DNA from: Limnohabitans sp. DM1
GTDB taxonomy: Bacteria; Pseudomonadota; Gammaproteobacteria; Burkholderiales; Burkholderiaceae_C
Assembly (NCBI RefSeq): GCF_001269385.1
Contig: NZ_CXOO01000031.1
Location: forward strand, 62,001 to 126,000
Direction: 5' to 3'
DNA length: 64,000 nt
Of this stretch, positions 11,069 to 21,827 are shown piece by piece. The translations under genes were made by a program, and so were the position numbers. The notes beneath the pieces were generated by a model that ran no database searches, had not been told where the DNA came from, and saw nothing but the letters and a program-made list of their open reading frames with translations. The stretch's first letter is position 1, and each line of letters starts with the position of its first letter.

Positions 11069-11082
11069 TTTCCGCTTCACTG

Positions 11083-11159
11083 CGGGGTGTAGCTTAGCCT
11101 GGTAGAGCGCTACGTTCGGGACGTAGAGGCCGGAGGTTCGAATCCTCTCACCCCGACCA
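11083..11159 (+). tRNA. tRNA-Pro (anticodon CGG)
   Basis: A 77-base cloverleaf with encoded CCA. The acceptor stem CGGGGTG pairs with CACCCCG. The anticodon stem CTACG/CGTAG encloses loop TTCGGGA, so the anticodon is CGG, reading CCG. The T-loop is TTCGAAT. A terminator follows ten bases later. Confidence 0.97.
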
Positions 11160-11169
11160 CATCACGGCC

Positions 11170-11205
11170 AAAAGCCGCTGACTGAACACCGTCAGCGGCT
11201 TTTTT
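11170..11205 (+). terminator. Terminator after tRNA-Pro
   Basis: A stem AAAGCCGCTGAC/GTCAGCGGCTTT with an eight-base loop, followed by a T-run to 11205. Confidence 0.92.
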
Positions 11206-11297
11206 ATGGTCTGGTTGGCTGAGGCGTCCATTTACAAACCGCAAGGGACGGCCCATGATCCGCATACAGAGGTATTCATTACCCATCAGGAGACGTC

Positions 11298-12515
11298 ATG
11301 CTGGACAGTGCGAGCAACAAGACGAAGATCGGGGCCATCGAGGATGCGCCCGTGGTGAACTATGTGCAGCAATTGCTGGAGCAGGCTGTGACCATGAAGG
11401 CGTCCGATCTGCATTTCGAGCCCTACGAGCACCACTACCGCGTGCGCATGCGCATTGATGGAGAGCTGCGGGAAATGGCCACCCCGCATCTGGTACTCAA
11501 GGACCGTTTGTCTTCGCGCATCAAAGTGCTTTCGCGTCTGGACATTGCAGAAAAACGCTTGCCGCAAGACGGGCGCATGAAGCTGCACATGCCCGACGGC
11601 CGTGAGCTGGATTTGCGCGTCAGCACTTTGCCCACGCTGTTTGGCGAGAAATTGGTGATCCGGGTGCTGGACTCTGCACAGGCCCAGCTGGACCTGAACC
11701 GGCTGGGCTATGAACCGGCCGATTTGGCCCGGTTGACGCAGGCCATTCGCCGCCCGCACGGCATGGTGCTGGTCACCGGCCCCACGGGTTCGGGCAAGAC
11801 ACAGTCACTGTATGCCTGCCTGAATTTGCTGAACACAGCCGAGGTGAACATCGCCACGGTCGAAGACCCCTGCGAAATTCAGCTTCAGGGCATCAACCAG
11901 GTCAATGTGCAGGACAAGCCAGGACTGAGCTTTGCCGTGGCCTTGCGCGCGTTTTTGCGGCAAGACCCGGACATTTTGATGGTCGGGGAGGTGCGCGACC
12001 TGGAGACAGCCAACATCGCGATTCAGGCGGCGCAGACCGGGCATCTGGTGCTCTCGACGCTGCACACCAACGATGCGCCCAGCACCTTGGTGCGCCTGCG
12101 CAACATGGGCACGGCGTCTTACAACATTGCAGCCAGCGTGACCTTGATCACCGCCCAGCGGCTGGTGCGCTGTTTGTGCCCCCATTGCAAGCAAAGTGTG
12201 AAGCTGCCCACCTCGGTGCTGGTGCAGGCAGGGCTGCCGCAAGACCAGCTCAGCAGCGACAGCGTGACGGTTTATGGCCCCGTCGGCTGCGATCAATGCC
12301 ACAAAGGTTTTGCAGGGCGCACAGGCATTTTTCAGGTCATGCCGGTCAGCCCGGAGATGCAAAACCTGGTCTTGCGCGACGCAGGCAGTCAGGAACTGGC
12401 CCTGCAAGCACAGCGAGAGGGCGTGGCCACCTTGCGCCAGGCGGGTTTGCGCAAAGTCTTGCAAGGCATCACGTCCCTTGAGGAAGTGCTGGCCGCCACA
12501 CGGGACGGCGCATGA
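11298..12515 (+). CDS. pilB: Type IV pilus assembly ATPase, short PilB form
   Basis: Hexameric secretion ATPase of the GspE/PilB family, expected to power pilus extension. At 405 aa it is much shorter than usual PilB (about 570 aa). It starts directly at the second N-terminal domain (APVVNYVQQLLEQAV, KASDLHFEPY) and lacks the MshEN/GspE N-terminal domain. Walker A is GPTGSGKTQS, Asp box VEDPCEIQ, Walker B ILMVGEVRD. The four-cysteine zinc site is intact (CLCPHC, CDQCHKGF). An AGGAG site at 11288-11292 supports ATG 11298. It overlaps pilC by four bases. Confidence 0.9.
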   Translation: MLDSASNKTKIGAIEDAPVVNYVQQLLEQAVTMKASDLHFEPYEHHYRVRMRIDGELREMATPHLVLKDRLSSRIKVLSRLDIAEKRLPQDGRMKLHMPDGRELDLRVSTLPTLFGEKLVIRVLDSAQAQLDLNRLGYEPADLARLTQAIRRPHGMVLVTGPTGSGKTQSLYACLNLLNTAEVNIATVEDPCEIQLQGINQVNVQDKPGLSFAVALRAFLRQDPDILMVGEVRDLETANIAIQAAQTGHLVLSTLHTNDAPSTLVRLRNMGTASYNIAASVTLITAQRLVRCLCPHCKQSVKLPTSVLVQAGLPQDQLSSDSVTVYGPVGCDQCHKGFAGRTGIFQVMPVSPEMQNLVLRDAGSQELALQAQREGVATLRQAGLRKVLQGITSLEEVLAATRDGA

Positions 12516-13720
12516 GCACCGGCAACCGCCGCCATCCCACCTTTGCCTGGAAAGGCCGGGACCGACAAGGCCAGCCTGTGCAGGGGCAAATCAAAGCGCT
12601 CAACGCCGAACTGGCGCGCGCACAGCTGCGCAGGCAAGGCGTCGAACACGTTCAGTTGCAACGTTTGTGGTGGTACAGCACCCCCAAAGTCAGCACACGC
12701 GAGATGGCCCAGATGACGCGGCAATTGGCCGCCTTGCTGCGGGCAGGCGTGCCCTTGATGCAGGCGCTGCACATGCTTTCTCGCAGCCTGACATCAACGC
12801 TGCTGACGGAGCTGATCGGGTCTATTGAAAACGATGTGACTTCGGGCACGGCTTTGCATGCGGCACTGGCGCGCCACCCGCAATACTTTTCAGCGCTCTA
12901 CATCAGCATGGTGCAAGCGGGCGAGTCTGCGGGCATTCTGGACACGATGATGGAGCGCCTGGCCAACACGCTGGAAAAGAATGAAGCCGTGCGTTCGCGT
13001 GTGCGCTCCGCGCTGATGTATCCGTGCATCGTCTTGGTGGTGGCCGTGGCGGTGCTGGTGTTGATACTGGTGTTTGTGGTGCCCGTCTTTGAAGATGTTT
13101 TCAAGTCTTTTGGTGCCGATTTGCCCTGGCCCACGCAAGTGGTGGTGACCCTGAGCAGGGGCTTGAGCGCTTCAGGGCCATTTGCTTTGGTCGCCCCGTT
13201 GCTGGGGGTCTGGCTCTGGCAGCGGCACACCGCCAAGGCCGAGCAGTTCAAGCTCTGGCTGGATCGCTGGCTGCTGCATTGGCCGCTCTTGGGTGCGCTC
13301 ATTCGCAGTGCCGTGGTGGCGCGCTGGGCGCAAACCTTGTCGGCTTTGCTGGCGGCAGGTGTCCCCTTGGCCGAAGCTTTGGGGCCCGTGGCACAGGCAT
13401 GCGATCATTCCGTCTTTGAACGCGCCACGCTGCAAGTACAGCGTCGCGTAGCTCAGGGCAGCGGATTGAGTGAGGCCATGGCCCAAACGGGGCGTTTTCA
13501 GCCCATGATCGTGCAGTTGTGTGCAACCGGAGAAGAGACAGGTGCCATGGAAAATTTGTTAGCGAGGGCCGGTGGCCTGATGGAGTCCGAACTCGATGAC
13601 CGCGTGAACGGTCTGTCCAGCATGCTGGAGCCCCTGATCATCGTGGTGCTGGGAGGCTTGATCGGCGGCATCCTGGTGGCCATGTATCTGCCCATCTTCC
13701 GTCTTGGTCAGGTGTTTTGA
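12512..13720 (+). CDS. pilC: Type IV pilus inner membrane protein PilC
   Basis: Polytopic platform protein that couples the PilB motor to pilin assembly. The 402 aa product has two repeated GSPII_F domains, residues ~65-190 (REMAQMTRQLAALLRAGVPL) and ~265-390 (VARWAQTLSALLAAGVPLAE), each followed by a membrane helix, plus a third near residue 170 (LVVAVAVLVLILVFVVPVF). Starts inside the pilB stop (ATGA). Confidence 0.94.
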   Translation: MSTGNRRHPTFAWKGRDRQGQPVQGQIKALNAELARAQLRRQGVEHVQLQRLWWYSTPKVSTREMAQMTRQLAALLRAGVPLMQALHMLSRSLTSTLLTELIGSIENDVTSGTALHAALARHPQYFSALYISMVQAGESAGILDTMMERLANTLEKNEAVRSRVRSALMYPCIVLVVAVAVLVLILVFVVPVFEDVFKSFGADLPWPTQVVVTLSRGLSASGPFALVAPLLGVWLWQRHTAKAEQFKLWLDRWLLHWPLLGALIRSAVVARWAQTLSALLAAGVPLAEALGPVAQACDHSVFERATLQVQRRVAQGSGLSEAMAQTGRFQPMIVQLCATGEETGAMENLLARAGGLMESELDDRVNGLSSMLEPLIIVVLGGLIGGILVAMYLPIFRLGQVF

Positions 13721-13721
13721 C

Positions 13722-14552
13722 ATGAGCCCTGACAGCCTGGTGATGCTGCTGGCCGCTGTGCTCGGCTTGGCCATCGGCAGTTTCCTGAACGTGGTCATTC
13801 ACCGCCTGCCACGCATGCTGGAAGCGCAATGGCAAGCCCTTGACGACAAAGACACGCCAAAGCCCGCGGCCCGCTACAACATCGCCACGCCCAGCTCCCA
13901 CTGCCCCCAGTGCGGGCACGCCTTGAATTGGCATGAAAACATCCCCGTTTTGAGCTATCTGTTGCTGCGGGGTCGCTGTAGCCAGTGCCGCGCCCCTATT
14001 GGCTGGCGGTATCCAGCGGTTGAACTGCTCACGGCTGCGCTGTTTGTGTGGAGCTATTCGAAACACGGCTTCAGTCTGCAGGCCGTGATCTGGGCAGGCT
14101 TTGCATCGGCCCTGGTGGCGCTGGCTGCCATTGATGCAGACACCACCTTGCTGCCCGATGCCCTCACCCAACCCCTGACTTGGTCTGGTTTGCTGGCGGC
14201 CAGCTTGGGGCTAAGCGGCGTGAACTTGCACGAGGCCTTGTGGGGCGCGACAGCGGGATACTTGTTTTTGTGGTCGGTGTATTGGCTGTTCAGACTGTTC
14301 ACCGGCAAAGACGGCATGGGGCAAGGCGATTTCAAATTGCTGGCGGCGCTGGGCGCCTGGTTTGGCTGGCCCGCGCTGGTCTCGCTGGTGCTGATCGCCT
14401 CTGTGGGTGGCGCCATCGTCGGTTTGGGGCTGCGTGCCTCGCAGCGCCTTGCTGGCGATGGCTATATCCCGTTTGGGCCGTTTTTGAGTCTGGCAGGCTT
14501 GTGGGTCATGGTGTTTGGCCCCCTGCCCATCTTGCATGTGGGAATGACATGA
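13722..14552 (+). CDS. pilD: Prepilin peptidase / N-methyltransferase
   Basis: Membrane aspartic protease that cleaves and methylates type IV prepilins. The N-terminal cytoplasmic domain has the zinc cysteine pairs CPQC and CSQC. The two catalytic aspartates lie in AAIDADTTLLPD and GMGQGDFKL. About seven hydrophobic segments follow. ATG 13722 (MSPDSLVML), one base after the pilC stop, gives 276 aa. The stop overlaps the coaE start by four bases. Confidence 0.94.
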   Translation: MSPDSLVMLLAAVLGLAIGSFLNVVIHRLPRMLEAQWQALDDKDTPKPAARYNIATPSSHCPQCGHALNWHENIPVLSYLLLRGRCSQCRAPIGWRYPAVELLTAALFVWSYSKHGFSLQAVIWAGFASALVALAAIDADTTLLPDALTQPLTWSGLLAASLGLSGVNLHEALWGATAGYLFLWSVYWLFRLFTGKDGMGQGDFKLLAALGAWFGWPALVSLVLIASVGGAIVGLGLRASQRLAGDGYIPFGPFLSLAGLWVMVFGPLPILHVGMT

Positions 14553-15166
14553 ACGTTTCACGACTTTGGCGCCTGGGCCTGACCGGCGGTATCGGCAGCG
14601 GTAAAAGCACCGTGGCAGGCATGCTGGCCGCCCGGGGCGCTGCGGTGATGGATGCAGACGCCATTTCACGCAGCGTGACCGCCCCCGGTGGCTTGGCCAT
14701 TGCGCCCATTACAAAGGCTTTTGGGGCCACCATGATTGGGGCAGACGGCGCCATGGACCGCCAGGCCATGCGGGAGCGTATTTTCAAAGACCCCGACGCC
14801 AAACGCCAGCTTGAAGCCATCATCCATCCGCTGGTCAGCCAGATCACAGCAGAACAGGTGCAAGCTGCGCTGCACAGCGGCAGCCGCTGCCTGGTATTTG
14901 ATGTGCCGCTGCTGGTGGAATCCGGAGACCGCTGGCGCCGCCAGGTGGACCAGGTGCTGGTGGTCGATTGCGACACCGACACCCAGCGCCAACGGGTCAT
15001 GGCGCGCAGCGGCCTGGCCCTTGATGAGATCGACCGCATCATCGCCTTGCAGGCCCGCCGTGAGCAGCGCCTGGCTTGCGCCGATGTGGTCATCTTCAAC
15101 CAGTCATTGAGCTTGATCGAATTAGAGGTCCAGGTCACTCAAGTGGCCGCTGACTTCGGGCTATGA
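14549..15166 (+). CDS. coaE: Dephospho-CoA kinase
   Basis: Last enzyme of coenzyme A synthesis, phosphorylating the 3'-OH of dephospho-CoA. The P-loop is GLTGGIGSGKS at residues 9-19, followed by DADAISRSVTAPGG and FDVPLLVES. It is 205 aa long. It overlaps pilD by ATGA and lies upstream of zapD, the conserved pilD-coaE-zapD-yacG cluster. Confidence 0.96.
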   Translation: MNVSRLWRLGLTGGIGSGKSTVAGMLAARGAAVMDADAISRSVTAPGGLAIAPITKAFGATMIGADGAMDRQAMRERIFKDPDAKRQLEAIIHPLVSQITAEQVQAALHSGSRCLVFDVPLLVESGDRWRRQVDQVLVVDCDTDTQRQRVMARSGLALDEIDRIIALQARREQRLACADVVIFNQSLSLIELEVQVTQVAADFGL

Positions 15167-15190
15167 TTGGCCGCATCTGGAAGATGCCGC

Positions 15191-15946
15191 GTGATACTGT
15201 ACGAATACCCCTTTAACGAACGCATCCGCACCTATTTGCGCCTGCAGCAACTGTTCACCCGCCTAGGGCAATTGATCGCCCGCCCTGACGCGCTGGACCA
15301 CCACTTTGCCCTGACCACCCTGTTTGAAATCATGGAGGTGGCAGCACGCCCGGAACTCAAATCAGATGTTCTGAAGGACCTGGAGCGCCAAAAGCAGCTC
15401 TACAACGGCTACCGGGGCAACCCGGCCATCTCTGAAAAAGCCCTGAACACGCTGATTGACCAACTGGACGAGCATTTCGCCGTGATCAACCAGCTGACCG
15501 GAAAAATCGGCCAAAGCCTGCACGACAACGACTTTCTGATGGCCCTGCGCAGTCGGGCCGTGATCCCGGGCGGCACCTGCGAGTTTGACCTGCCCGCCTA
15601 CCACGCTTGGCAGCACCATGACGCGGCACAGCGCATGGCCGACCTGAATCAGTGGATAGCGCCCTATGCGCGCCTGGCCCAGTCCATCCAGTTGCTGCTG
15701 CAGATGCTGCGCGAGTCCGGCACCACGCAAAAGGTGATGGCCACTTCGGGCATGTTGCAACAAACCCTGCCGCAGGGAAGGACCTTCCAATTGCTGCGCC
15801 TCAAAATCGATCCGGCCTTGGGCATCACACCCGAAATCAGCTGCAACCGTCTGCTGGTCGTCATTCGCATGATGCGCCAGCAATCGGACGGACGACTGCT
15901 GCCCTGTGCTGACGAAGTTCCCTTTGAAATGGCCTTGTGCGCATGA
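15191..15946 (+). CDS. zapD: Cell division protein ZapD
   Basis: ZapD binds the FtsZ C-terminus and bundles FtsZ filaments. The product begins ILYEYPFNERIRTYLRLQ, the conserved N-terminus, and GTG 15191 gives 251 aa; the open frame back to 15167 adds only unconserved residues. The helical domain with LFEIMEVAARPELKSDVLKDL is followed by the beta domain. The stop overlaps yacG. Confidence 0.92.
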   Translation: MILYEYPFNERIRTYLRLQQLFTRLGQLIARPDALDHHFALTTLFEIMEVAARPELKSDVLKDLERQKQLYNGYRGNPAISEKALNTLIDQLDEHFAVINQLTGKIGQSLHDNDFLMALRSRAVIPGGTCEFDLPAYHAWQHHDAAQRMADLNQWIAPYARLAQSIQLLLQMLRESGTTQKVMATSGMLQQTLPQGRTFQLLRLKIDPALGITPEISCNRLLVVIRMMRQQSDGRLLPCADEVPFEMALCA

Positions 15947-16158
15947 GCGATTCGAACCACCCGGCCCCCATCCAGCCACGCCAGGTGCGCTGCCCCGCCT
16001 GCGGTGGCAAGAGCCTGTACAGCAGCACCAACCCTTACCGGCCTTTTTGCAGTGCCCGCTGCAAAGGCGTGGACCTGGGCGCCTGGGCCAGTGAAGAATT
16101 CAAGTTGCCTGACAACACGCCCCCTGACGAGAGTTTTGGCGATCCTCGTCTGCAGTGA
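15943..16158 (+). CDS. yacG: DNA gyrase inhibitor YacG
   Basis: A small zinc protein known in E. coli to bind GyrB and block gyrase DNA binding. The 71 aa product has the four zinc cysteines in CPACGGK and FCSARCKGVDLGAWASE. ATG 15943 overlaps the zapD stop (ATGA). It ends 15 bases before the convergent Nudix gene. Confidence 0.92.
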   Translation: MSDSNHPAPIQPRQVRCPACGGKSLYSSTNPYRPFCSARCKGVDLGAWASEEFKLPDNTPPDESFGDPRLQ

Positions 16159-16173
16159 CCGCCACGGGCGTGT

Positions 16174-16644
16174 TCAGCCGGTGTGTGTAGCGCCTTCAAA
16201 CTGGCGCTCCTGGGCCAGCCAGGTCAGCACCGGAATGGTGCCTGGCAAGACAGGCACGACCTGCACTGGCAAATCCTGCCAGGCATGTGACTGGCCTTCC
16301 CGCATCTGCAATTCACCCTGCCATGCCCACACCTTGCAAAAGTGCAGCTGCACCAGGGCGTGGGGGTAATCCACCATTTGGGTTTTCCAGAGTTGGGTGT
16401 CACCGATGGTGATGCCCAACTCTTCCTGCAATTCGCGGCGCAAGGCTTGCTCAACCGTCTCGCCCGCTTCCAGCTTGCCCCCCGGAAACTCCCAATAGCC
16501 CGCATAGACCTTGCCGGGCGGTCGAGATGTGAGCAAGAAGCGGCCATCGGTCTGCATCAGCACGCCGACGGCGACATCCACCACAAGGCGTGCGGGCCCG
16601 CCCTCGCGCTGACGTTCGCCATCTGCAACCAGCAAATCGCTCAT
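16174..16644 (-). CDS. Nudix hydrolase, MutT-like (8-oxo-dGTP diphosphatase type)
   Basis: The 156 aa product has a Nudix box GGKLEAGETVEQALRR continuing ELQEELGI (about residues 52-74), preceded by YAGYWEFP, the MutT signature for cleaning oxidised nucleotides from the pool. ATG 16644 overlaps the ATPase stop by four bases, so the 69 upstream codons of the open frame are rejected. Substrate is inferred from family. Confidence 0.9.
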   Translation of the reverse strand: MSDLLVADGERQREGGPARLVVDVAVGVLMQTDGRFLLTSRPPGKVYAGYWEFPGGKLEAGETVEQALRRELQEELGITIGDTQLWKTQMVDYPHALVQLHFCKVWAWQGELQMREGQSHAWQDLPVQVVPVLPGTIPVLTWLAQERQFEGATHTG

Positions 16645-17525
16645 ACCTGAATGCCCGCCTGGCGCCCCATCATGTCGCGGGCGAACTGGTAGGCAATTCG
16701 GCCGCTGCGTGAGCCGCCGCGCTCCAGCGCCCAGAGCAAGGCGTCTGGTCTGGCCGCCTCGATTTGCGCAGGTGTGGCACCCAAAGCGCCCAACCACTGG
16801 GCCACGATGGTGAGGTATTCGTCTTGTGAAAATGGGTAAAAGCTGATCCACAAGCCAAAACGCTCTGACAGGGAAATCTTTTCTTCCACGACCTCGCCAG
16901 GATGCACCTCACCGTCATCGGTGTGGTTGTAGCTCAGGTTTTCGTGCATGTACTCCGGCAGCAAATGGCGGCGGTTGCTGGTGGCATAGACCAGCACATT
17001 GGGCGTGGCGGCGGCCACGGTGCCGTCCAGAATGGATTTGAGCGCCTTGTAGCCGGGCTCGCCATCTTCAAAACTCAAGTCATCGCAGTACACGATGAAC
17101 TTTTCCGGCCGACCGGCCACCACCTCAATGATGTCAGGCAGATCGGTCAGGTCTTCCTTGTCCACCTCAATCAGGCGCAGGCCTTGTGGGGCGTAGGTGT
17201 TCAGACACGCCTTGATCAGGGACGACTTGCCCGTGCCGCGCGCCCCGGTCAAAAGCACATTGTTGGCCGGACGCCCGTTCACAAATTGCTCGGTGTTGCG
17301 CTGCAATTTTTCCTTTTGGTCCTCAATTTCCTTGAGGTCGGCCAGCGTCATGGCCGCCACATGGCGAACCGGCTCCAGCACACCGTGGCCCGTCGAGCGT
17401 TTGCGGTAGCGCCAGGCAATGGCCTGCGTCCAGTCGGGCGCCGACAGGGGCTGGGGCAACACCGCTTCAATGCGGCTGACCAGTTGGCTGACCTGAGCCA
17501 GCAGTTGTTCCAGGGTGGTGCTCAT
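16641..17525 (-). CDS. DUF815 family AAA+ ATPase
   Basis: A 294 aa predicted ATPase with Walker [14 protein letters not shown] at about residue 93, Walker B-like [18 protein letters not shown], and sensor-like [14 protein letters not shown]. The family is widespread in proteobacteria but its role is not established. It lies between argJ and the Nudix gene and overlaps both by four bases, so all three are coupled. Confidence 0.88.
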   Translation of the reverse strand: MSTTLEQLLAQVSQLVSRIEAVLPQPLSAPDWTQAIAWRYRKRSTGHGVLEPVRHVAAMTLADLKEIEDQKEKLQRNTEQFVNGRPANNVLLTGARGTGKSSLIKACLNTYAPQGLRLIEVDKEDLTDLPDIIEVVAGRPEKFIVYCDDLSFEDGEPGYKALKSILDGTVAAATPNVLVYATSNRRHLLPEYMHENLSYNHTDDGEVHPGEVVEEKISLSERFGLWISFYPFSQDEYLTIVAQWLGALGATPAQIEAARPDALLWALERGGSRSGRIAYQFARDMMGRQAGIQV

Positions 17526-18751
17526 GACCGGTAATCCGCATTGATGGTGACGTACTCGTGGCTCAAATCGCAGGTCCAGACCGTGTCACTGGCTGTGCCA
17601 CGCCCCAAACCCACACGCACGGTGATTTCACTGCCTTTCATGACACGCTGGCCGTCTTCTTCTCGGTATTGAGGATGGCGCCCGCCTTGGGTGACCACAT
17701 GCACATCGTCCAGGTGCAACTCGATCAGCCCTTGATCCAGGTCCGCAATACCGGCATAACCCACGGCCGCCAGGATGCGTCCCAGATTGGGGTCGCTGGC
17801 AAAGAACGCTGTTTTCACCAAGGGCGAATGCGCGATGGCATAGGCCACCTGGCGGCATTCCTCACCGGTGCGACCGCCGTCAACCTGCACGGTGATGAAT
17901 TTGGTCGCGCCTTCGCCATCGCGCACGATGGCATGCGCCAATTGACGAGCCACCTGCATCAAGCCCTGAGTCAGGGCCTGACCGTCTGCACTGTTCAGCG
18001 CTGTGATGGGGGCGTGGCCCGCTTGGTGCGTGGCAATCAGCATGAACGAATCATTGGTCGATGTGTCGCCATCAATGGTGATGCGGTTAAACGACCCATC
18101 GGCCAAATGTTTGACCAAGGCCGGCAACAAGGCGGGATCAATGCAGGCATCGGTGGCCACAAAGCCCAGCATGGTGGCCATATTGGGCCGGATCATGCCT
18201 GCGCCTTTGCTGATGCCGGTGATGCTCACGGTCTTGCCACCCACCTGAACCTGCACACTGGCCGCTTTGGGCAAGGTGTCGGTGGTCATGATGCCCTCGG
18301 CCGCTTGCGCCCAACGTGCAGGCTGTGCGCTGGCCAAGGCGGCGGGCAGGCTGGCCACGATGCGCTCCACCGGCAAGGGCTCCATGATCACGCCCGTGGA
18401 AAACGGCAGGATCTGGCCAGGCTGACACTGCAGCAAACTGGCCAAGGCGTCACAGGTTTGGCGCGCATGGGCCAAACCCGGTGCGCCCGTGCCCGCATTG
18501 GCGTTGCCCGTGTTGATGACCAAGGCACGCACGGCACTGCCTGCCGCCAAGTGCTCACGGCACACCTGCACCGGCGCTGCACAAAAACGGTTGCTGGTGA
18601 AAACCCCCGCAACGCTGGCGCCTTCATCGAGCAGGAAAACCGTCACGTCTTTGCGGTTGGCCTTGCGCACGCCCGCTTCGGCGGTGCCAATGCGCACACC
18701 GGCAATTGGACTGAGTTGGGCAGGGTCCAGAGGGGGGAAATTCACAGGCAT
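17522..18751 (-). CDS. argJ: Bifunctional ornithine acetyltransferase / N-acetylglutamate synthase
   Basis: Transfers acetyl from N-acetylornithine to glutamate in the cyclic arginine pathway and can also acetylate glutamate from acetyl-CoA. The self-cleavage site MATML lies in [16 protein letters not shown], the cut falling between A and T. The [10 protein letters not shown] loop and C-terminal [16 protein letters not shown] are typical. It is 409 aa long and lies downstream of secA, separated by a terminator. Confidence 0.96.
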   Translation of the reverse strand: MPVNFPPLDPAQLSPIAGVRIGTAEAGVRKANRKDVTVFLLDEGASVAGVFTSNRFCAAPVQVCREHLAAGSAVRALVINTGNANAGTGAPGLAHARQTCDALASLLQCQPGQILPFSTGVIMEPLPVERIVASLPAALASAQPARWAQAAEGIMTTDTLPKAASVQVQVGGKTVSITGISKGAGMIRPNMATMLGFVATDACIDPALLPALVKHLADGSFNRITIDGDTSTNDSFMLIATHQAGHAPITALNSADGQALTQGLMQVARQLAHAIVRDGEGATKFITVQVDGGRTGEECRQVAYAIAHSPLVKTAFFASDPNLGRILAAVGYAGIADLDQGLIELHLDDVHVVTQGGRHPQYREEDGQRVMKGSEITVRVGLGRGTASDTVWTCDLSHEYVTINADYRS

Positions 18752-18820
18752 GTCGATCCTTCAGAAAACAGGAAAAACGCAGAAAAACTCAGGAATTCAA
18801 GTTTGGAGGCTGCTTTGCAC

Positions 18821-18845
18821 AAAGAAAACGGGCCGAAGCCCGTTT
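18821..18845 (-). terminator. Terminator after secA
   Basis: On the minus strand AAACGGGC/GCCCGTTT (18838-18845 with 18826-18833) with a four-base loop is followed by a T-rich tail, 18 bases beyond the secA stop. Confidence 0.88.
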
Positions 18846-18862
18846 CCATCTGCCAACCCCAC

Positions 18863-21625
18863 TCAAGCCAGTTTGCCGTGGCACTGCTTGTATTTTTTAC
18901 CGCTGCCACAGGGGCAGGGGTCGTTGCGGCCCACGGGACCCCATTCTTTCGCCAAAACGGCCACATCGGCAGCCACCGTCTGCGCCTGTCCATTTTCGTC
19001 CGGTGCGGTGTAGGTGATATGGCTGACGTTTTCGGCTCGCTCTTCGATGGCTTGGGCCGCTTGCTCCATCTCTTCGCCCGAAGAAATGCTCACATTCATC
19101 AGGGTACGGGTGACTTCGTTTTTCACCGAATCGAGCAACTGACCAAACAGCTCAAAGGCTTCGCGCTTGTATTCCTGCTTGGGCTGCTTTTGTGCATAAC
19201 CCCGCAGGTGAATGCCCTGGCGCAGGTAGTCGAGCGAACTGAGATGTTCGCGCCAGTGCGTGTCGATGCTTTGCAGCAGCACCATGCGTTCAAACGGCGT
19301 GAAATTCACCGCGCCGACCTGGTCAAGCTTGCTTTGGAAATGGGCGTGGGCTGCCGCCACCACCGTCTCCAGAATGTCCTCATCGGTGATAGCGTTTGAT
19401 GCCTGCACCTTGCCGTGCAAGTCCAAATGCAGTTGCCACTCTTGTGCCAGCACTTTTTCCAGGCTGGCCAAATCCCACTGCTCCTCCACCGATTCAACTG
19501 GTACGTATTGGCGCACCAGATCGGTGAAGCAGCCTTCGCGCAGTGACGCGATCTGGCTTTCCATGTCCTGGGCATCCAGAATGTCGTTGCGCTGTTGGTA
19601 GATCACCTTACGCTGGTCGTTCGACACATCGTCGTATTCGAGCAATTGTTTGCGGATGTCGAAGTTGCGGCCTTCGACCTTGCGCTGGGCGCTTTCAATG
19701 CTGCGCGTGACAATGCCCGCCTCAATGGCTTCACCCTCGGGCATCTTCAGGCGGTCCATGATGGCGCGCACGCGGTCACCCGCAAAAATGCGCATCAAGG
19801 GGTCGTCCAGACTCAGATAAAAGCGTGACGAGCCAGGATCACCCTGTCGGCCGGAACGGCCTCGCAACTGGTTGTCAATGCGGCGGGACTCGTGGCGCTC
19901 TGTCGCAATGATGCGCAGGCCCCCATTGGCCTTGACCAGCTCGTGCACAACTTTCCACTGCTCGCGCAATTCGTCCACACGCTTTTGACGCTCTTGGGCC
20001 GACAAGCTCTCGTCGGACTCGATGGCCTGGATGTCTTTTTCAATGTTGCCGCCCAGCACGATGTCGGTGCCTCGACCGGCCATGTTGGTGGCGATGGTGA
20101 TCATGCCGGGACGACCTGCCTGTGCCACGATGTCGGCTTCACGCGCATGCTGCTTGGCATTGAGCACCTGGTGCGACAGTTTTTCCTGCGTGAGCATCTG
20201 GGAAATCAGTTCCGAGTTCTCAATCGAGGTGGTGCCCACCAGCACAGGCTGGCCGCGCTCATGGCATTCGCGGATGTCGGCAATCGCTGCAGCATAACGC
20301 TCTTGCGAAGTTTTATAGACCCGGTCCAGCTGGTCTTCACGCTGACTTTTACGGTGTGGCGGAATCACCACCGTTTCCAGGCCGTAAATCTCCTGGAACT
20401 CATAAGCTTCGGTGTCGGCCGTCCCGGTCATGCCGCCGATTTTGTTGTACAGACGGAAATAGTTCTGGAACGTGATCGAGGCCATGGTCTGGTTTTCGGC
20501 CTGGATCTGCACGCCCTCTTTGGCTTCAACGGCCTGGTGCAGGCCATCGCTCCAGCGGCGACCGCTCATCAAGCGGCCGGTGAACTCGTCCACGATGATG
20601 ATTTCCCCCTCCTGTACCACATAGTGCTGGTCACGGTGGTACAGGTGCTGCGCACGCAATGCGGCATTGAGGTGGTGCATCAACGTGATGTTGGCCGGGT
20701 CGTACAGGCTGGCCCCCTCCGGGATCATTCCCATCTGGGCCAAAACGGCTTCGGCTTTTTCATGCCCCTGCTCGGTCAGGAAAATCTGGTGGGCTTTTTC
20801 ATCCACGGTGAAATCACCGGGGGTGATGATGCCTTCGCCGGTGCGGGGATCGGCCTCGCCCTCTTGGCGGGTGAGCAGTGGAATGACCTGCTTCATCGCC
20901 ATGTAGGTGGCGGTGTGGTCTTCGGCCTGTCCACTGATGATCAAAGGCGTGCGGGCTTCGTCAATCAGGATCGAGTCCACCTCGTCGATGATGGCAAAGT
21001 TCAGCGGGCGTTGAACACGGTCTTGCGCTTCATAGACCATGTTGTCACGCAGGTAATCGAAACCGTATTCGTTGTTGGTGCCGTAGGTGATGTCGGCGTT
21101 GTAGGCGGCTTGCTTGTCCTCTCGTGGCATTTGCGGCAGGTTGATGCCCACGGACAGGCCCAGGAAGTTGAACAGCTTGCCCATCCACTGTGCATCGCGG
21201 CTGGCCAGGTAATCGTTCACAGTGACCACATGCACGCCCTTGCCTGCCAGCGCATTCAGATAGGCAGGCAGTGTTGACGTCAGTGTTTTGCCTTCACCGG
21301 TGCGCATTTCAGCAATCTTGCCGTTGTGCAGCGCAATGCCACCCGCCAGCTGCACATCGAAATGCCGCATCTTCATGACCCGCTTGGAACCTTCGCGAAC
21401 CACGGCAAAGGCCTCAGGCAGCAAGGCATCCAGAGTTTCACCCGCTGCGACGCGGTCTTTGAAACTTTGGGTCTTTGCTCGCAAGTCATCATCACTCAGG
21501 CTCTCCAGACTGGTTTCGAGCGCATTGATGCGTTCAACATGCTTGCGGTATTGCTTGAGCAGGCGGTCATTGCGACTGCCGAAAATTTTGGTAAGGAATG
21601 GGATGGCCATGTCTACAAGATCCAC
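18863..21625 (-). CDS. secA: Preprotein translocase ATPase SecA
   Basis: The motor of Sec-dependent export, 920 aa. Walker A region [13 protein letters not shown]-like motif [14 protein letters not shown], motif [17 protein letters not shown] and [19 protein letters not shown] are all present. The C-terminus carries the zinc-binding, SecB-interacting tail [17 protein letters not shown] after a linker. It ends in a terminator and diverges from the dciA-like gene. Confidence 0.98.
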   Translation of the reverse strand: MDLVDMAIPFLTKIFGSRNDRLLKQYRKHVERINALETSLESLSDDDLRAKTQSFKDRVAAGETLDALLPEAFAVVREGSKRVMKMRHFDVQLAGGIALHNGKIAEMRTGEGKTLTSTLPAYLNALAGKGVHVVTVNDYLASRDAQWMGKLFNFLGLSVGINLPQMPREDKQAAYNADITYGTNNEYGFDYLRDNMVYEAQDRVQRPLNFAIIDEVDSILIDEARTPLIISGQAEDHTATYMAMKQVIPLLTRQEGEADPRTGEGIITPGDFTVDEKAHQIFLTEQGHEKAEAVLAQMGMIPEGASLYDPANITLMHHLNAALRAQHLYHRDQHYVVQEGEIIIVDEFTGRLMSGRRWSDGLHQAVEAKEGVQIQAENQTMASITFQNYFRLYNKIGGMTGTADTEAYEFQEIYGLETVVIPPHRKSQREDQLDRVYKTSQERYAAAIADIRECHERGQPVLVGTTSIENSELISQMLTQEKLSHQVLNAKQHAREADIVAQAGRPGMITIATNMAGRGTDIVLGGNIEKDIQAIESDESLSAQERQKRVDELREQWKVVHELVKANGGLRIIATERHESRRIDNQLRGRSGRQGDPGSSRFYLSLDDPLMRIFAGDRVRAIMDRLKMPEGEAIEAGIVTRSIESAQRKVEGRNFDIRKQLLEYDDVSNDQRKVIYQQRNDILDAQDMESQIASLREGCFTDLVRQYVPVESVEEQWDLASLEKVLAQEWQLHLDLHGKVQASNAITDEDILETVVAAAHAHFQSKLDQVGAVNFTPFERMVLLQSIDTHWREHLSSLDYLRQGIHLRGYAQKQPKQEYKREAFELFGQLLDSVKNEVTRTLMNVSISSGEEMEQAAQAIEERAENVSHITYTAPDENGQAQTVAADVAVLAKEWGPVGRNDPCPCGSGKKYKQCHGKLA

Positions 21626-21827
21626 CTTCAGCCCAAGGGCTGAGAAACAGACCGTCTATCCTGTCAGGTTAAAGGGTTCATATGATGCCGGTCCGATGGG
21701 ACACAAGACCCATCGTGACAAGCTGGCCGCCTCAGGCACCAGCTCAATGGTCTGATTTTAGCCTTTGTGCCCAATGCCTTTTCAGCTTCGCACCTCTGGT
21801 CACCATGTACCGGATAATCAGCCATCC

